Positions 52,602 through 61,351 of a stretch of 64,000 nucleotides of DNA are shown here, one piece after another. The stretch spans positions 124,001-188,000 of the forward strand of contig NZ_CANLSZ010000005.1 in assembly GCF_947493765.1 (NCBI RefSeq), in the 5' to 3' direction. The position numbers were made by a program, and so were the translations under genes. The notes beneath the pieces were generated by a model. That model searched no databases and was not told the DNA's origin. It worked only from the letters and a program-made list of their open reading frames with translations. Every line of letters starts with the position of its first letter. The stretch's first letter is position 1. This stretch comes from an uncultured Arthrobacter sp. GTDB lineage: Bacteria > Actinomycetota > Actinomycetes > Actinomycetales > Micrococcaceae.

Positions 52602-54118
52602 GCATCGAGGAGACCACCAGGACCGAGGGCGGACTGAGCAGGAAGGGCCTGGCCTCCGGGAAGGTGGGACTGGTGGGGGCCGTCGTGATCGGCGTGTCCT
52701 GCGTGGCCCCTGCCTACACACTCACCGCAGCGCTCGGCCCCACCGTGGCGGAGGTAGGCGTGAATCTGCCCGCCATCTTCCTCGTGGGGTTCATCCCCAT
52801 GCTGCTCGTGGCGCTGGGCTACCGTGAGCTGAACAACTCCATGCCGGACTCGGGGACCTCCTTCACCTGGGCCACCCGCGCCTTCGGGCCCTGGGTCGGC
52901 TGGATGGGCGGATGGGGGCTGATCGCGGCCACGATCATCGTGCTGTCCAATCTCGCCGCCGTCGCCGTGGACTTCTTCTACCTGCTGCTCTCGCAGCTCC
53001 TGGGTGATCCGGCCGTCGCCGATCTCACCCTGAATCTTCCGCTCAACATCGCGACGACCCTCGTGTTCATCGCCCTCGCGTGCTACGTCTCCTACCGCGG
53101 GATGGAGACCACCAAGACCGTCCAGTACGTCCTGGTCACCTTCCAGCTGATCGTGCTGGGCTGGTTCGCCGTGGCGGCCTTCGTCCACGTGGCCAACGGC
53201 ACCGCCTTCGACGCCACCGGTATCAGCGCCGAGTGGTTCAATCCCTTCGCCGTCGGCTCCTTCTCCGCCTTCGCGGCCGGGGTGTCCCTGTCGATCTTCA
53301 TCTACTGGGGCTGGGACGTCACCCTGACCATGAACGAGGAGACCAGGAATCCGGAGAAGACACCGGGCCGGGCCGGTGCGCTCACCGTCGTCGTCATCGT
53401 GGTCATCTACCTCACCGTCGCACTCGCGACGCTCGCCTATGCGGGTATCGGTGACGGCGAGCTCGGTGCCGGCAATCCCGACAACCAGGCGAGCATCTTC
53501 GCGGCCCTGGCCGGGCCCGTGATGGGTCCCTTCGCCATCCTGATGTCCATGGCGGTCCTGAGCTCCTCGGCCGCCTCGCTCCAGTCGACCTTCGTCTCCC
53601 CGGCGCGCACCCTCCTGGCCATGGGGCACTACACGGCGCTGCCCACGAGCTACGGGCGCATCAGTCCGCAGTACAAGTCCCCGAGTGTCGCCACCGTGGC
53701 TGCGGCCGTCGCCGCGGCGGGCTTCTACGTGTTCACCCGCCTCGTGTCGGAGAACGCGCTGTGGGACACCATCACGGCCCTCGGGCTCATGATCTGCTTC
53801 TACTACGGCATCACGGCGCTCGCCTGCGTCTGGTACTTCCGCGCGCAGGCCTTCACCAGCGGCCGGAACCTGGTCTTCAAGTTCCTGGCTCCGCTGCTGG
53901 GCGGGGTGATCCTCCTGGTCATGTTCGTGAAGACGGCGATGGACTCCATGGATCCCGCCTACGGTTCGGGCTCGGAGCTGTTCGGCATCGGCATGGTCTT
54001 CATCCTCGGCATCGGCGTGATCCTCCTCGGGGCCGTCCTCATGCTCGTCTGGGCCCGGATCAACCCGGCCTTCTTCCGGCAGGAGATCCTCACGAAGGGC
54101 TCGGCACCGAGGCAGTAG
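52598..54118 (+). CDS. APC family permease, probable putrescine/amine transporter
   Basis: 506 residues, twelve hydrophobic segments. APC features: GLVGAVVIGVSCVAPAYTLTAALGPTVAEVG at helix 1, NNSMPDSGTSFTWATRAFGPWVGWMGGW, and FIYWGWDVTLTMNEETRNPEKTPGRAG. The family imports amino acids and polyamines. Coupling to uspA and puo points to putrescine or a related amine. ATG 52598. Confidence 0.85.
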   Translation: MSIEETTRTEGGLSRKGLASGKVGLVGAVVIGVSCVAPAYTLTAALGPTVAEVGVNLPAIFLVGFIPMLLVALGYRELNNSMPDSGTSFTWATRAFGPWVGWMGGWGLIAATIIVLSNLAAVAVDFFYLLLSQLLGDPAVADLTLNLPLNIATTLVFIALACYVSYRGMETTKTVQYVLVTFQLIVLGWFAVAAFVHVANGTAFDATGISAEWFNPFAVGSFSAFAAGVSLSIFIYWGWDVTLTMNEETRNPEKTPGRAGALTVVVIVVIYLTVALATLAYAGIGDGELGAGNPDNQASIFAALAGPVMGPFAILMSMAVLSSSAASLQSTFVSPARTLLAMGHYTALPTSYGRISPQYKSPSVATVAAAVAAAGFYVFTRLVSENALWDTITALGLMICFYYGITALACVWYFRAQAFTSGRNLVFKFLAPLLGGVILLVMFVKTAMDSMDPAYGSGSELFGIGMVFILGIGVILLGAVLMLVWARINPAFFRQEILTKGSAPRQ

Positions 54119-54243
54119 CCGCCGGCCGTGGCAGCCGCCCCGATCAACGGTGCACGGGCCGGCCGCTGCGCTAGAGTGAACCGACTCTGCGGCGCGGCAT
54201 CGTCGTGCCGCGGCCGCCACTGATCGAGGAAGAGGAAGTCGCC

Positions 54244-55086
54244 GTGCGCTACGTCGTTGGCTATACCGAGAATGATCGCGGCAGGGATGCCCTGGAGCTG
54301 GCGACCTCCCTGGCCGTCACCCAGGCGGCCGGCATCGATCTGGTCACCGTTCTCGACTGGCCCCAGGACGGCAGTGTGGCCCCGGGCGGCGTCCGCGCGC
54401 AGGAGGCGCTGGACCGCGCGAGCGAGAACGTGCCCGACGGCGTCGAGGTCTCCACGCACGTGCGCCTCGCCGACTCCTTCGCCGCAGGACTGGTGGAGCT
54501 CGCGAACGACATCGATGCCGGCCTGATCGTGATCGGGGCCTCCAGCAACGGACTGCTCCGGCGCTTCACCGTGGGCAGCGTGGCGAACGCCGTGCTGCAC
54601 AGCTCCAGCGTCCCGGTGGCCCTCGCGCCGCGCGGCTACCGGCACCGCGCGGCGTTCACCCGCATGACCTGCGCGGTGGGAACGCGCGCCGGGGCGGAGT
54701 CGGTGCTGGAGGTCTCCGTCGAGTCGGCCGCCCGGCGCGGCCTGCCACTGCGGCTGATCTCGCTCGTGGCGCTCGACGTGCACGAGGCCTCCGACTCGGG
54801 TGAGGCCATCAACAGGGCGCACCAGCATGCCGAGTCGGTGCTGGCCCGCGCCGTCGAGCAGCTCCCCGAGGGCCACGAGGCATCCATCACGGTGGCGCAC
54901 GGCCGCACCATCGAGGAGGCCATCGACGACATCGAATGGGATGCGGGCGAACTCGTGATCGTGGGCTCCAGCCGGCTGGCCCAGAATCGCCAGATCTTCC
55001 TGGGCTCCACCGCCAACAAGATGCTGCGGGCCCTGCCCGTCCCCATGGTCGTGGTCCCCCGGGACTGGGTGCGCACCCCCCGCTGA
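54244..55086 (+). CDS. Universal stress protein, two-domain
   Basis: 280 residues from GTG 54244. Same two-domain plan as the USP gene 2.5 kb upstream, opening with the nearly identical RYVVGYT. The loops are IGASSNGLLRRFTVGSVANAVL and VGSSRLAQNRQIFLGSTANKML. The pair are diverged paralogues flanking the permease. A 125-base gap precedes it, with TAGAGT at 54172, so it may also have its own promoter. Confidence 0.88.
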   Translation: MRYVVGYTENDRGRDALELATSLAVTQAAGIDLVTVLDWPQDGSVAPGGVRAQEALDRASENVPDGVEVSTHVRLADSFAAGLVELANDIDAGLIVIGASSNGLLRRFTVGSVANAVLHSSSVPVALAPRGYRHRAAFTRMTCAVGTRAGAESVLEVSVESAARRGLPLRLISLVALDVHEASDSGEAINRAHQHAESVLARAVEQLPEGHEASITVAHGRTIEEAIDDIEWDAGELVIVGSSRLAQNRQIFLGSTANKMLRALPVPMVVVPRDWVRTPR

Positions 55087-55102
55087 CGGGTGATCCGGCC
55101 CT

Positions 55103-55126
55103 GCGCGTGGGTCAGCGCGTGGGTCA
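55103..55126. repeat. 12-bp tandem duplication at the rarD stop codon
   Basis: GCGCGTGGGTCA occurs twice (55103 and 55115). The second copy ends at the rarD stop (TCA on the plus strand, TGA on the minus). The first copy places another in-frame TGA 12 bases downstream of it. Confidence 0.85.
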
Positions 55127-56089
55127 GGAAGTGGCGGCCGGGGCCGCGACGGGCTTCCCCGCCGGTCGGGGCTGCCGGCGCACGGTCCGCACCATGTCGA
55201 TCGTCAGGAGTACCAGGCCCACCCACACCAGTCCGAACCCGACCCAGCGCTCGAACGGCATCTCCTCGTGGAGGACCAGCAGGGCGAGGAGGAACTGGAG
55301 CACGGGGGCGAGGTACTGGAGCATCCCGATGGTGGTCAGGGGCAACCGGCGTGCCGCGGCCCCGAAGAAGATCAGCGGGACGGCGGTGATCACGCCCGAG
55401 GCGGCCATGATCCAGAAATGCCCCGGACCCTCGCTCGTGAGGGTCGCGGCACCGCTCGAGGAGAGCCAGAGCATGACGACGGCGGCGATGGGGGCGAGGA
55501 CCACGGTCTCGATGCTCAGGCTCGAGACGGCGTCCACCCTCGAGCCCACCTTCTTCTTCACGAAGCCGTACGTGCCGAAGGAGAACGCCAGGGTCAGCGC
55601 GATCCAGGGGACGGATCCATAGCCGACCGCGAGGACGATCACCGCGAGGACGCCCATCCCGATGGCGGTCCACTGCAGGGGCCGCAGCCGCTCGTGGAGC
55701 ACGAGGACGCCCAGCAGGACGGAGACGATCGGATTGATGAAGTAGCCCAGCGAGGCCTCGATCGCCTGGCCCGAGGTGACACCGTACGTGTAGACGAGCC
55801 AGTTGACCGCGATCAGCAGGGCCGCGAGGGTGAGCGGCCCGACGATCTGCGGTGTCCGCAGTGCGGTCAGGACCGGCCGCCACGAACGCATCGCGGTGAG
55901 GAGGAGGGCACAGAAGATCAGCGACCACAGCACGCGGTTCGCCACGATCTCCACGGGCCCCGCCGGCGCCAGGATGATGAAGTAGAGGGGGAGCAGACCC
56001 CAGAGACCGTAGGCGCTGACCCCGAAGAGGATGCCCAGGGAATTCTCGCTTCTCACCGGGCGTGGGGATCTTGCCTCTGTTCTGCTCAC
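55124..56089 (-). CDS. rarD: EamA family transporter RarD
   Basis: 321 residues, about ten hydrophobic segments in two EamA repeats. RarD hallmarks: GILFGVSAYGLWGLLPLYFIIL, EIVANRVLWSLIFC, LLIAVNWLVYTYGVTSGQAIEASLGYFINPIVSVLLGV, and LSIETVVLAPIAAVVMLW. DMT-superfamily exporter of unknown natural substrate. ATG 56089. Confidence 0.9.
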   Translation of the reverse strand: MSRTEARSPRPVRSENSLGILFGVSAYGLWGLLPLYFIILAPAGPVEIVANRVLWSLIFCALLLTAMRSWRPVLTALRTPQIVGPLTLAALLIAVNWLVYTYGVTSGQAIEASLGYFINPIVSVLLGVLVLHERLRPLQWTAIGMGVLAVIVLAVGYGSVPWIALTLAFSFGTYGFVKKKVGSRVDAVSSLSIETVVLAPIAAVVMLWLSSSGAATLTSEGPGHFWIMAASGVITAVPLIFFGAAARRLPLTTIGMLQYLAPVLQFLLALLVLHEEMPFERWVGFGLVWVGLVLLTIDMVRTVRRQPRPAGKPVAAPAATS

Positions 56090-56119
56090 GAGGGCTGAAC
56101 CATCGGCGTCGCCGTTCTA

Positions 56120-56179
56120 TTCCCGCGGATGTTCCCGACGCTCATTCCCGCGGCTTGTTCCCGCGGCTTGTTCCCGCGG
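56120..56179. repeat. 13-bp tandem array with TTCCCGCGG core upstream of fprA
   Basis: TTCCCGCGG at 56120, 56145, 56158 and 56171, plus a variant TTCCCGACG at 56132, at intervals of 12 or 13 bases. The last units are perfect CTTGTTCCCGCGG. It lies in the 250-base gap between rarD and fprA, ending about 85 bases before the fprA -10. Confidence 0.85.
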
Positions 56180-56263
56180 CGTCGGGGTGTGGTGGCGGGG
56201 TGTGGTGTGCTGGATCGCAGGAGACACCGGCCACTATTTTGGCGGGTGTCACCGCGCGGCAAT

Positions 56264-56269
56264 TAGAAT
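56264..56269 (+). promoter_or_regulatory. -10 box of fprA
   Basis: TAGAAT is a near-consensus -10 with a leader of about 65 bases to GTG 56340. No recognisable -35, so an activator or the repeat array upstream may matter. Confidence 0.5.
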
Positions 56270-56339
56270 GGGTGACTGTGCGCCTGGTACGCGTCACGGT
56301 ATCCATCGGGAGCAGTTCCACCGGGAAGAAGGCTATTCA

Positions 56340-57761
56340 GTGTCTACCTCAGCTGCGGGACGACCGCTGCGGGTCGCGATCATCGGCGCAGGACCGGCCG
56401 GCGTCTACGCTGCCGACATCCTGACGAAGTCGAACGAGGTGCAGGGGGGCGACTTCGCCGTCAGCATCGACCTGTTCGATCAGTACCCGGCCCCCTACGG
56501 CCTTATCCGCTACGGGGTGGCTCCCGACCACCCGCGGATCAAGGGCATCGTGAACGCACTCCACAAGGTCCTGGACCGGGGGGACATCCGCTTCCTGGGC
56601 AACGTGAACTACGGGCGCGATCTCACCCTCTCCGATCTCCGCCGCTGCTACGACGCGGTGATCTTCGCGACCGGCGCCATCAAGGACGCCGATCTTCCCA
56701 TTCCCGGCGTGGAGCTGGAGGGCTCCTTCGGCGCCGCCGACTTCGTGTCCTGGTACGACGGCCACCCCGATGTGAGCCGGGACTGGCCGCTGGACGCCAC
56801 CGAGATCGCGGTGATCGGGAACGGCAACGTGGCGCTCGACACTGCGCGCATCCTCTCCAAGCACGCCGACGATCTCCTCTCGACGGAGATCCCGGACAAC
56901 GTCTACGCCGGGCTGCAGGCTTCCCCCGTCACGGATGTGCACGTCTTCGGACGGCGCGGTCCCGCGCAGATCAAGTTCACCCCGCTGGAACTGCGGGAAC
57001 TGTCCCACTCCCGCGACGTCGACATCGTCCTCTACCCGGAGGACTTCGACTTCGACGCCGGTTCGGAGCAGCAGATCGCCTCGAACAACCAGACCAAGAC
57101 GATGGTCAAGACACTGACGAACTGGCTCGTCGAGGATGAGCCGACCGGTGCCTCGCGTCGGCTGCACCTGCACTTCCTCCACTCGCCGGTCGAGATCCAC
57201 GACTCGCCGGAGACACCCGGCAGGGTCGCCGGCATGAGGTTCGAACGCACCGAACTGACCGGTGACGGCAGCGTGCGCGGCACCGGGGAGATGCTCGACT
57301 ACCCCGTCCAGGCCGTCTACCGCGCCATCGGGTACTTCGGCTCCGAGCTCCCGGAGGTCGGGTTCGACGCCGAGCGCGGTGTCATCCCCAACGCAGGGGG
57401 GCGGGTGATCGACGAGTCCGGCGACCCCGTGCCCGGTCTCTACGCCACCGGATGGATCAAGCGCGGACCGGTGGGGCTGATCGGCCACACGAAGGGCGAC
57501 GCACTCGAGACCATCGGCTTCCTGCTCGAGGACCGGCTCAACCTGCCCGCCGCCGAGAACCCGTCCGAAGCAGCCGTGACAGCGCTGCTGGAGGAGCGCG
57601 GCGTGCGCTACACCACCTGGGACGGATGGCTGAAGCTCGACGGCCACGAGATGAAGCTCGGCGCGAACTTCGTCAACACCTCGGGTAACGCCGAGGTCGT
57701 CCGCGAGCGCGTCAAGCTCGTACCGCGCGAGGACATGGTGGCCATTTCCCGCGGCGAGTAG
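56340..57761 (+). CDS. fprA: Ferredoxin-NADP+ reductase, FprA/adrenodoxin-reductase type
   Basis: 473 residues from GTG 56340 (GAAGAAGG upstream). FAD motif VAIIGAGPAGVYAADIL, DQYPAPYGLIRYGVAPDHPRIKGI, NADP motif AVIGNGNVALDTARILSK with HVFGRRGPAQIKFTPLELREL, and YATGWIKRGPVGLIGHTKGDALETI. It transfers electrons between NADPH and ferredoxins. Monocistronic or read into the GAF regulator gene 62 bases later. Confidence 0.92.
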   Translation: MSTSAAGRPLRVAIIGAGPAGVYAADILTKSNEVQGGDFAVSIDLFDQYPAPYGLIRYGVAPDHPRIKGIVNALHKVLDRGDIRFLGNVNYGRDLTLSDLRRCYDAVIFATGAIKDADLPIPGVELEGSFGAADFVSWYDGHPDVSRDWPLDATEIAVIGNGNVALDTARILSKHADDLLSTEIPDNVYAGLQASPVTDVHVFGRRGPAQIKFTPLELRELSHSRDVDIVLYPEDFDFDAGSEQQIASNNQTKTMVKTLTNWLVEDEPTGASRRLHLHFLHSPVEIHDSPETPGRVAGMRFERTELTGDGSVRGTGEMLDYPVQAVYRAIGYFGSELPEVGFDAERGVIPNAGGRVIDESGDPVPGLYATGWIKRGPVGLIGHTKGDALETIGFLLEDRLNLPAAENPSEAAVTALLEERGVRYTTWDGWLKLDGHEMKLGANFVNTSGNAEVVRERVKLVPREDMVAISRGE

Positions 57762-57823
57762 CCCCGCTAGACTGTGACCTGCCCCACGCCGTCCCGTGGA
57801 GCAGGTCATGAAGCGGAGTGTCG

Positions 57824-59185
57824 ATGTCGCCGTCCCGTTCAGTCGCCGCAGCGGCGCTGTCCTCCGAGGCGCTGCAGCGCACGGCGCTCGCCGCCCATGA
57901 AGCCCTCTGGCAGGGGCGGGTGGAGGGTGATCTCCGCAGCGTCGTCCAGCAGTCCTGGCTGCGATCGCTGTCCTTCCTCCCGGATCCCTCGACCGCCCAG
58001 GCTCACCTCTTCTGCGCGGACGACGAACTCGAGTCCTACCGCCAGTCCCATCCGCTGACCGCGGTCATGCCGGTGATCGACCGGCTGCTGGTCCAGCCGA
58101 GCCTCCGCGCGGGTCTCCTCGTGGCGGTGGGCGACGAGAACGGCCGGTTGCTCTGGGTCGAGGGCGACCGTGAGCTGCGCCGGCGGGCCGAGGGCATGCT
58201 GTTCGTGGCGGGAGCCGACTGGTCGGAGGCCACGGTGGGCACCAGTGCTCCGGGGACAGCCCTGGCGCTCGGGCGCAGTGTCCAGATCGCGGGTGCCGAG
58301 CACTTCAGTCCCGATGCCCGGCCCTGGAGCTGCACGGCCGTTCCGCTGCACGACCCCGACTCGGGGACGGTGCTCGGGGTCGTCGACATCACCGGGTCCT
58401 CCGATGCCGTGGCTCCGCAGACCCTCTCGCTCGTGGAGGCGGCGGTCGCGGCAGCAGAGGCGCAGCTGAAGATCCACCGCCTCACGAGCCGCGAGCCCGC
58501 GGGTCGGCGGTCGTCCCGGCGGGGCCGCTCCTCGACCGCGCTGTACCGGAACAGTCTGCAGATCCTGGGGAGTGATCGCGGTGTGCTGCACGTCGGTGGT
58601 GCCTCCCTGGAGCTCAGCCTGCGGCACGCCGAACTCCTCACGCTCCTGGCACTGCACCCCGAGGGCCTCACGGCGGAGCAGCTGGCCGCCATGGTCTACC
58701 CCGATGAGGCAGCGGGCGTGACCGTCCGCGCGGAGATGCTCCGACTGCGGAAGGCGCTGGTGCCCTGCGGTGCCGCGATGGTCACCCAGTCCAGGCCGTA
58801 CAGGTTGCCGGGCGAACTCGTCGTCGATGCGGTGCAGGTGCTCGGCTATCTGCGGCGGGGAGCCCACCGGACGGCACTCGGCATCTACCGGGGGCCCGTC
58901 CTGCCGCGGTCCCAGGCCCCGGCGATCGTGCGCCTGCGCAGCGAGGTGTCCACGCTGCTGCGCGATGCGGTCCTCAGTGACGGCGCGCCGGACGCCGTGA
59001 TGCAGTACCTGGCACTTCCCGAGGCCGAGGACGACACCGAGGCCTGGGAACTGGCCCTGAGGGTCCTGCCTCCGCGGTCCCCGAGGAGGGGCGCCGTCGT
59101 CGCCCATGTGGAACGGCTGACGGCGGAGCTGGCCGCGCCCCGGCAGGCTCAGGATTCACTGAAGTTTGTCACCGAATCGCAATAG
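57824..59185 (+). CDS. GAF-domain transcriptional regulator, probable regulator of the aldehyde dehydrogenase
   Basis: About 453 residues. A sigma-54-activator-like N-terminal GAF region: VEGDLRSVVQQSWLRSL, then LLVAVGDENGRLLWVEGDRELRRRAEGMLFVAGADWSEATVGTSAPGTALALGRSVQIAGAEHFSPDARPWSCTAVPLHDPDSGTVLGVVDITG, as in AcoR. The AAA+ domain is absent. Instead the C-terminal part (about 240-340) is a winged-helix-like segment (LSLRHAELLTLLALHPEGLTAEQLAAMVYPDEAAGVTVRAEMLRLRKAL). The aldehyde dehydrogenase and DUF779 genes lie one gene downstream. ATG 57824 has AGCGGAG at good distance; GTG 57818 is possible. Confidence 0.8.
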   Translation: MSPSRSVAAAALSSEALQRTALAAHEALWQGRVEGDLRSVVQQSWLRSLSFLPDPSTAQAHLFCADDELESYRQSHPLTAVMPVIDRLLVQPSLRAGLLVAVGDENGRLLWVEGDRELRRRAEGMLFVAGADWSEATVGTSAPGTALALGRSVQIAGAEHFSPDARPWSCTAVPLHDPDSGTVLGVVDITGSSDAVAPQTLSLVEAAVAAAEAQLKIHRLTSREPAGRRSSRRGRSSTALYRNSLQILGSDRGVLHVGGASLELSLRHAELLTLLALHPEGLTAEQLAAMVYPDEAAGVTVRAEMLRLRKALVPCGAAMVTQSRPYRLPGELVVDAVQVLGYLRRGAHRTALGIYRGPVLPRSQAPAIVRLRSEVSTLLRDAVLSDGAPDAVMQYLALPEAEDDTEAWELALRVLPPRSPRRGAVVAHVERLTAELAAPRQAQDSLKFVTESQ

Positions 59186-59304
59186 AGCATCGCAATCCGG
59201 GCCACCTTGCAGCTACCGTTGTATCCGGTGGCCGACGTGCCCGGCGGGCAATGCTGCCTGCTGGTCCGGATCACCGCAGAATGCACTTCCAAAAGGGGAT
59301 CTTC

Positions 59305-61215
59305 GTGACGCAGGCTGGAAAGCACCGGAGCATGGCGAGGGTGCCAGGGCGCAGTCGGGGCGTACGTCGTACGAAGATGAACGCGAGCCTCGCGATGGTG
59401 GTCTGCTTCGTCGGCTTCCAGGGCGTCGTCCCGCAGTCGTGGGAGTCCGCCGATGCCATGGCGCGGGCTTCCGTGCAGACGGACTCCTCCCTTCTCCGGC
59501 TCGACGACGCACTGTCGGCCACGGGGTCGGTCGGTTCCTCCCTGCTGGTTCCCCTCCGCTACGCCGATGCCCTCGACGCGACGAAGCCGCGGGAGCAGGC
59601 GCCGTCGTCGGGCACCTCCGCTGCTGCCGGTGCGCTCCTCACCGATCTCTCCGCTGCCGTCCAGCGGCCCGTCGCGGGCACGCTGTTCGCCCCCCTCGGC
59701 GAACTCACCCCCACCTCGCCCTTCGGACCGCGGACGAGCCCCGTCACGGCGGAGGAGGGAGAGCTCCACACCGGCCAGGACTTCGCAGCACCCTGCGGCA
59801 CCCCGGTGTACGCGGCGGATGCCGGGGTGGTCCGCGGTGTCGGTTGGCATCAGTGGGGTGGCGGGAACCGTGTCGAGGTGGACCACGGCAACGGCCTCAT
59901 CACCACGTACAACCATCTCCAGGGAATCTCCGTGGAGACGGGGGATGTGGTCGACGGCGGTGATCGAATCGCGGAGGTGGGCAGCAGCGGGTCGTCCACA
60001 GGCTGCCACCTGCATCTCGAGACGATCCTCGACGGCGGGCACGTGGACCCGGAGCGCTGGACGTACGTCCCCACGACGCATCGCGACCGTCCCGGCGTGA
60101 TGAAGGACTACACGCCCGGCGGTGCCGCCGCGTCCGCCGTCCCGGCCTGGGCGCAGTCGAGCACCCGGTCCGATCAGGTGTTCGCCACCGATCCGGGCGT
60201 CGTGCCGCCGCTCCTCGATCTTCAGCCGGTTCTCGGCGCAAGTCCCGGTGAGTTGCGCAGGCTGCTCCCGACCCCACCGCCCCGTGTCGCGGCCACGACG
60301 CCGCCGAGTGGCTCCCGCGGAGCATCGGCGTCCACCACCCCACCGGCGTCGAAGCCCGGCGCGAGAGTGAAAGCGTCGCCGGAGCAGTCGAAGCTCGTCG
60401 TGAAGAGGGAGGAGGCGCTCGCGCAGTCCAGGCCGACCACGACCTTGAAGCCGAAACCGTCCACGACGACGGAATCGACGACGCAGTCCAGGCCGTCGAG
60501 GACCACCAAGCCGACGGAGACCGCGAAACCCGAGGCGACGAAGCCGCCGGTGACGTCGGAGCCGACGAGGACCACCAAGCCGAAGCCGGTGAGGACCACC
60601 GAGCCGAAGCCCGTGAAGACGACTGCGCCCAAGCCGACCGAGACGGCGAAGACCCCCGAGCCGAAGCCGGTGGAGCCGACCAAGACGAGTACGCCCGAGC
60701 CCATCAAGACCACCGGGCAGAAGCCGGTGGAGACGACCGAGCCCGAGCCGACCAAGACGACGAAGCCCGAACCGACCAAGACGACCGAGCCCGAGCCGAC
60801 GAAGACGACCGAGCCCGCCGAGACCACGACGCCGGCAGAGCCGGTGGTCCAGCCGGAGGTCGTTCCCGAGGCGGGGACGGACTCGTCGTGCAGCCCCGAT
60901 GCCGCGGCGAAGACGGCGGCACAGTCAGCGGCAGGGGCAGAGCCAGAGCCAGCAGCAGGGGCAGAGCCCGCGGCAGGTACCGGGCCGTTGGCAGCAGCCC
61001 CTGCGCCCGGCGCAGGTCCCGGACATGTCGCGGGAGCACCGGGGGCAGAGCAGCCGGCGGATGCCGACGGCGCTGAGGAGACGGCCTGCGACGACGCGGC
61101 GCCGGGCGACGCGTCGGGCAATCCCGATCCGGCGCAGGACCCGGCGCAGGACCCCGCGCCGGTCACCCCGGCCATGCCGGGAGCGCCGGCAGCGGCACCC
61201 CGCAACGAGGGCTGA
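59305..61215 (+). CDS. M23 family metallopeptidase with long Thr/Pro/Lys/Glu-rich tail
   Basis: 636 residues from GTG 59305 (AAGGGG upstream). An N-terminal hydrophobic signal/anchor segment ([17 protein letters not shown], about 34-50). LytM/M23 domain at about 130-255: [31 protein letters not shown] (H-x3-D zinc ligands), [20 protein letters not shown] and GCHLHLE (HxH). The second half is a low-complexity tail of TTKP, PKPVKTT and EPEPTKTT units, then an Ala/Pro/Gly-rich end. Likely a secreted peptidoglycan endopeptidase with a wall-spanning region. Confidence 0.85.
   Translation: MTQAGKHRSMARVPGRSRGVRRTKMNASLAMVVCFVGFQGVVPQSWESADAMARASVQTDSSLLRLDDALSATGSVGSSLLVPLRYADALDATKPREQAPSSGTSAAAGALLTDLSAAVQRPVAGTLFAPLGELTPTSPFGPRTSPVTAEEGELHTGQDFAAPCGTPVYAADAGVVRGVGWHQWGGGNRVEVDHGNGLITTYNHLQGISVETGDVVDGGDRIAEVGSSGSSTGCHLHLETILDGGHVDPERWTYVPTTHRDRPGVMKDYTPGGAAASAVPAWAQSSTRSDQVFATDPGVVPPLLDLQPVLGASPGELRRLLPTPPPRVAATTPPSGSRGASASTTPPASKPGARVKASPEQSKLVVKREEALAQSRPTTTLKPKPSTTTESTTQSRPSRTTKPTETAKPEATKPPVTSEPTRTTKPKPVRTTEPKPVKTTAPKPTETAKTPEPKPVEPTKTSTPEPIKTTGQKPVETTEPEPTKTTKPEPTKTTEPEPTKTTEPAETTTPAEPVVQPEVVPEAGTDSSCSPDAAAKTAAQSAAGAEPEPAAGAEPAAGTGPLAAAPAPGAGPGHVAGAPGAEQPADADGAEETACDDAAPGDASGNPDPAQDPAQDPAPVTPAMPGAPAAAPRNEG
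60400..60870 (+). repeat. Intragenic repeats encoding the TKP/EPT tail of the M23 protein
   Basis: Degenerate units of roughly 24 bases (ACCGAGCCCGAGCCGACGAAG-like) encode EPEPTKTT and KPKPVKTT. Such arrays often vary in copy number. Coordinates are approximate. Confidence 0.7.
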
Positions 61216-61231
61216 GCGGAGCCCTCCTCCC

Positions 61232-61261
61232 GCGCCGGACCGGGATCGCCCGGTCCGGCGC
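61232..61261. terminator. Terminator hairpin after the M23 gene
   Basis: A 13-bp perfect stem (61232-61244 and 61249-61261), loop ATCG, begins 16 bases after the stop codon. No T-run. The exaC promoter starts directly after it. Confidence 0.75.
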
Positions 61262-61263
61262 CC

Positions 61264-61298
61264 ATGCAACGTCGATGCAACCATCCGGCTCCTACGCT
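61264..61298 (+). promoter_or_regulatory. Aldehyde dehydrogenase promoter with direct repeats
   Basis: ATGCAAC at 61264-61270 and 61275-61281 are direct repeats 11 bases apart, one helical turn, lying over the -35 region. TACGCT (61293-61298) is a candidate -10. The layout fits an activator site, possibly for the GAF regulator. Confidence 0.45.
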
Positions 61299-61351
61299 GT
61301 GGTCAGTGGACCGTACAGGTCCCTCACCCGCGGAATCCGAGGAGTTCGACA

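Noticed and set aside
56120-56179. CRISPR array
   Set aside because: The repeats are 9-13 bp with 3-4 bp between cores and no spacers; no cas genes are present in the window.
61264-61281. A fourth copy of the GTTGC-N7-GCAAC operator before the aldehyde dehydrogenase
   Set aside because: It contains TGCAAC twice as a direct repeat, not the inverted repeat, so it was treated as a separate site.
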